A stretch of DNA of 64,000 bases from Microbacterium profundi. GTDB lineage: Bacteria; Actinomycetota; Actinomycetes; Actinomycetales; Microbacteriaceae. The notes under the pieces were generated by a model. That model saw only the letters and a list, made by a program, of their open reading frames with translations, was not told where the DNA came from and made no database searches. Of the stretch, positions 62,001-64,000 are shown in pieces. Each line of letters begins with the position of its first letter. The stretch's first letter is position 1. The stretch spans positions 248,001 to 312,000 of the forward strand of contig NZ_JPSY01000002.1 in NCBI RefSeq assembly GCF_000763375.1. The letters are read 5' to 3'. Made by a program: the position numbers and the translations under genes.

Positions 62001-63119
62001 ATGAAGAGAATGGCATTTGCGGCCACAGTGATTGTCGCCGCTACAGCTCTCGCCCTCACCGGTTGCTCAGGCGAACGTGGCGGCGACACCGGGGGAGGCA
62101 CCGAAGAGGAAGCCGCCGGTTTCGACGCAGGTTCGACGATCGGCGTCGCGCTGCCCGACAAGACCAGTGAGAACTGGGTGCTGGCAGGTCAGCTGTTCAC
62201 CGACGGACTGGAAGAAGCCGGCTACAAGGCCGACGTCCAGTACGCCCCGGCGAGCAACACGGTCGCCGAGCAGCAGAACCAGATCCAGTCGATGGTCACC
62301 AACGGCGCCAAGGTCATCATCATCGGCGCGAAGGACGGCAAGCAGCTGGCCACGCAGGTGCAGGCGGCCAAGGATGCTGGCGCCTACGTGATCGCATACG
62401 ACCGTCTGATCGAGAACACCGACGCGCTCGACTACTACGTCGCGTTCGACAACTTCAAGGTCGGCAACCTCCAGGGCCAGGCCCTGCTCGACGGGCTCGC
62501 CGAGCGCGCCGATCACGAGGCGCCGTACAACGTCGAGCTGTTCTCAGGCTCGCCGGATGACGCGAACTCGGCTGTCTTCTTCGACGGTGCGATGGAGGTA
62601 CTGCAGCCGGCGATCGATGACGGCACGCTGAACGTCGTCTCGGGTCAGACCGAGATCGCTCAGACCGCCACAGAGGGCTGGTTGGCAGAGAACGCGCAGA
62701 ACCGCATGGACACGCTGCTCACCGGCTCATACGGCGGCGACGTGTTGCTCGACGGCGTGCTGTCGCCGAACGACACGCTGGCACGCGCCATCCTCACCTC
62801 TGCACAGCAGGCGGGCAAGGGCGTCCCGGTCGTCACCGGTCAGGACTCCGAGGTCGAGTCGGTGAAGTCGATCATGGAGGGCATCCAGTACTCCACGATC
62901 AACAAGGACACCACGCTGCTCGTGGAGCAGGCCATCAAGATGGTCGGCCAGCTGCAGAAGGGCGAAGAGGTCGATGTGAACGACACCGAGTCCTACGACA
63001 ACGGCTCGAAGGTCGTGCCGTCGTACCTGCTCGACCCGGTGATCGTCACGAAGGACAACGCTGCCGAGGCCTATGCCAACGTGCCGAGCCTCCTGGAGAT
63101 CGTGGAGTCGTACAAGTAA
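62001..63119 (+). CDS. sugar ABC transporter substrate-binding lipoprotein, second system
   Basis: This 372-residue lipoprotein has LALTGC with Cys22 lipidated. Markers parallel the first binding protein: IGVALPDKTSENWVLAGQLF, VIIIGAKDGKQLATQVQAAK, VIAYDRLIENTDALDYYVAF and YDNGSKVVPSYLLDPVIVTK. AGAAAGAGATCGC precedes ATG 62001. A strong terminator follows its stop, closing the operon. Confidence 0.93.
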   Translation: MKRMAFAATVIVAATALALTGCSGERGGDTGGGTEEEAAGFDAGSTIGVALPDKTSENWVLAGQLFTDGLEEAGYKADVQYAPASNTVAEQQNQIQSMVTNGAKVIIIGAKDGKQLATQVQAAKDAGAYVIAYDRLIENTDALDYYVAFDNFKVGNLQGQALLDGLAERADHEAPYNVELFSGSPDDANSAVFFDGAMEVLQPAIDDGTLNVVSGQTEIAQTATEGWLAENAQNRMDTLLTGSYGGDVLLDGVLSPNDTLARAILTSAQQAGKGVPVVTGQDSEVESVKSIMEGIQYSTINKDTTLLVEQAIKMVGQLQKGEEVDVNDTESYDNGSKVVPSYLLDPVIVTKDNAAEAYANVPSLLEIVESYK

Positions 63120-63140
63120 CGACTCCGTTTGGGGACGCGC

Positions 63141-63172
63141 GAGCCGTCCGGACCTTTGGGTCCGGGCGGCTC
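63141..63172 (+). terminator. terminator hairpin of the second sugar operon
   Basis: Stem gagccg-t-ccggacc / ggtccgg-g-cggctc with a TTTG loop lies 22 bases after the binding-protein stop and is followed by GTTGC. The stem is very stable with one internal mismatch. Confidence 0.8.
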
Positions 63173-63227
63173 GTTGCACATGCCATCGAGGCCGACGATC
63201 AGCCGACTGCCGTAGCCTTGGAGTGAC

Positions 63228-64000
63228 ATGGCACATCTTCTCGGGGCCGAGGGCCTCCATCTGGAATACCCGACCAAGGTCGTCTTCGACTCCATCACTC
63301 TCGGCATCGAGGAGGGGGATCGCATCGGCATCGTCGGACGCAACGGTGACGGAAAATCCTCTCTGCTGGCGATGCTCGCCGGCCGCAAGGAGCCGGATGC
63401 CGGACGCGTGACGATGCGCGCCGGCACAACAGTCGGCGTGCTGGATCAGGCCGACACCCTCGACGACTCGCTCACCATCGCACAGTCGGTCGTCGGCGAC
63501 ATGCCGGAATACGAGTGGGCAGGCGACGCCCGCGTGCGCGACGTCATCCAGGGGCTGCTCGCAGACCTGGACTGGGACGCGCAGGTGCTGGGTCTCAGCG
63601 GTGGACAGCGGCGTCGCGTGGCGCTCGCCGCGCTGCTCGTCAAGGACTGGGACATCGTCGCGCTGGATGAGCCGACCAACCACCTCGACGTCGAGGCGAT
63701 CACCTGGCTCGCCGGGCACCTGAAGAAACGATGGGCCGTGAACTCCGGCGCCTTCCTCGTCGTCACGCACGACCGCTGGTTCCTCGACGAGGTCTGCACC
63801 GAGACCTGGGAGGTGCACGACCGGATCGTCGAGCCCTTCGAGGGCGGCTACGCCGCGTACATCCTGCAGCGCGTGGAGCGGGACCGCATGTCGGCGGTCA
63901 CAGAGGCGAAGCGGCAGAACCTCGCGCGCAAGGAGCTCGCGTGGCTGCGCCGCGGCGCGCCGGCGCGTACGGCGAAGCCGAAGTTCCGCATCGATGCCGC
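63228..64000 (+). CDS. ABC-F family ATPase (Uup-like), cut by window end
   Basis: The first 257 residues of an ABC-F protein are visible, continuing past the window. They show LLGAEGLHLEYPTKVVFDSI at the start, Walker A GRNGDGKSSLL, signature LSGGQRRRVALAALL, Walker B VALDEPTNHLDVE and the switch VTHDRWFLDEVC. ABC-F proteins act on ribosomes, not on transport. The spacing after Walker B and the AKRQNLARKELAWLRRGAPA linker fit the Uup branch. The gene is not part of the sugar operon, from which it is separated by a terminator. Confidence 0.93.
   Translation, partial: MAHLLGAEGLHLEYPTKVVFDSITLGIEEGDRIGIVGRNGDGKSSLLAMLAGRKEPDAGRVTMRAGTTVGVLDQADTLDDSLTIAQSVVGDMPEYEWAGDARVRDVIQGLLADLDWDAQVLGLSGGQRRRVALAALLVKDWDIVALDEPTNHLDVEAITWLAGHLKKRWAVNSGAFLVVTHDRWFLDEVCTETWEVHDRIVEPFEGGYAAYILQRVERDRMSAVTEAKRQNLARKELAWLRRGAPARTAKPKFRIDA

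Overview
The window comes from a high-GC actinobacterium, most likely Microbacterium or a close Microbacteriaceae relative. Evidence for this is the strongly GC-ending codon use, frequent GTG/TTG starts with ATGA/GTGA overlaps, the core order pmt / rsmI / metG / tatD / rsmA / ispE, LLM-flavin and F420-reductase-like enzymes, a DUF222-HNH protein, and the interspersed repeat CCCTGAGCCTGTCGAAGGG. The assignment is by inference; no rRNA or other marker gene is present.

Left accessory block (1-10064). It opens with the end of an unseen gene, coupled by a GTGA overlap to a fused JAB (JAMM) peptidase / E1-like (ThiF) protein, the signature enzyme of a bacterial ubiquitin-like modification operon. 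A hypothetical gene then reads divergently from a four-gene Tn7-like transposition operon: a TnsA-like endonuclease, a TnsB-like DDE transposase, a TnsC/TniB ATPase and a TniQ protein. The TniQ protein carries about 550 extra residues, including five CxxGH/CxxC zinc-ribbon units. After a terminator and an ElaA-type acetyltransferase comes an IS30-family element whose ends (8904-10064) are supported by imperfect terminal repeats and an ATC target duplication.

Middle chromosomal block (10.1-50.8 kb). This holds a DoxX-like protein, several aldo/keto reductases, two convergent TIGR01777 epimerases, a NYN-LOTUS protein and a Gfo/Idh oxidoreductase. A probable organosulfur-scavenging locus follows: an LLM monooxygenase, an O-acetylhomoserine-sulfhydrylase-like enzyme and a hydrolase on the minus strand, divergent from a five-gene Opp/Dpp-type ABC transporter plus an SsuD-like LLM enzyme. 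Next are another LLM enzyme with an F420-reductase-like protein, an HxlR regulator with a clear palindromic operator beside a quinone reductase, and HrpA, which carries at least four interspersed-repeat insertions in its reading frame. After these come an FMN reductase, a DUF255 thioredoxin-like protein, a membrane protein with a small GntR regulator, a DUF222-HNH protein and a protein mannosyltransferase. The block ends with the housekeeping run rsmI, a sulfite-oxidase-like molybdoenzyme, metG, tatD, rsmA and ispE. Two gene remnants (a methyltransferase at about 45.0 kb and an MFS transporter at about 47.7 kb) lie inside it.

Right block (50.9-63.1 kb). This contains two ChvE/GguAB-type monosaccharide ABC systems. 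The first (binding protein, ATPase, permease) is on the minus strand. Divergent from it is an extra ATPase without its own permease, followed by a ROK repressor. A LacI regulator and a second complete ATPase-permease-binding protein operon follow, and these last two transcription units share an ATGTGA-N4-TCACAT-like operator. An ABC-F ATPase runs off the right edge.

The strongest candidates for something undescribed are the TniQ/zinc-ribbon-array fusion of the Tn7-like element with its JAB-E1 neighbour, the repeat-invaded HrpA, and an 18-bp hairpin element in the translated N-terminal extension of an ABC ATPase. No tRNA, rRNA or CRISPR array was recognised. The only stretch over 300 bases without an intact gene is 47656-47972, which holds the MFS remnant.
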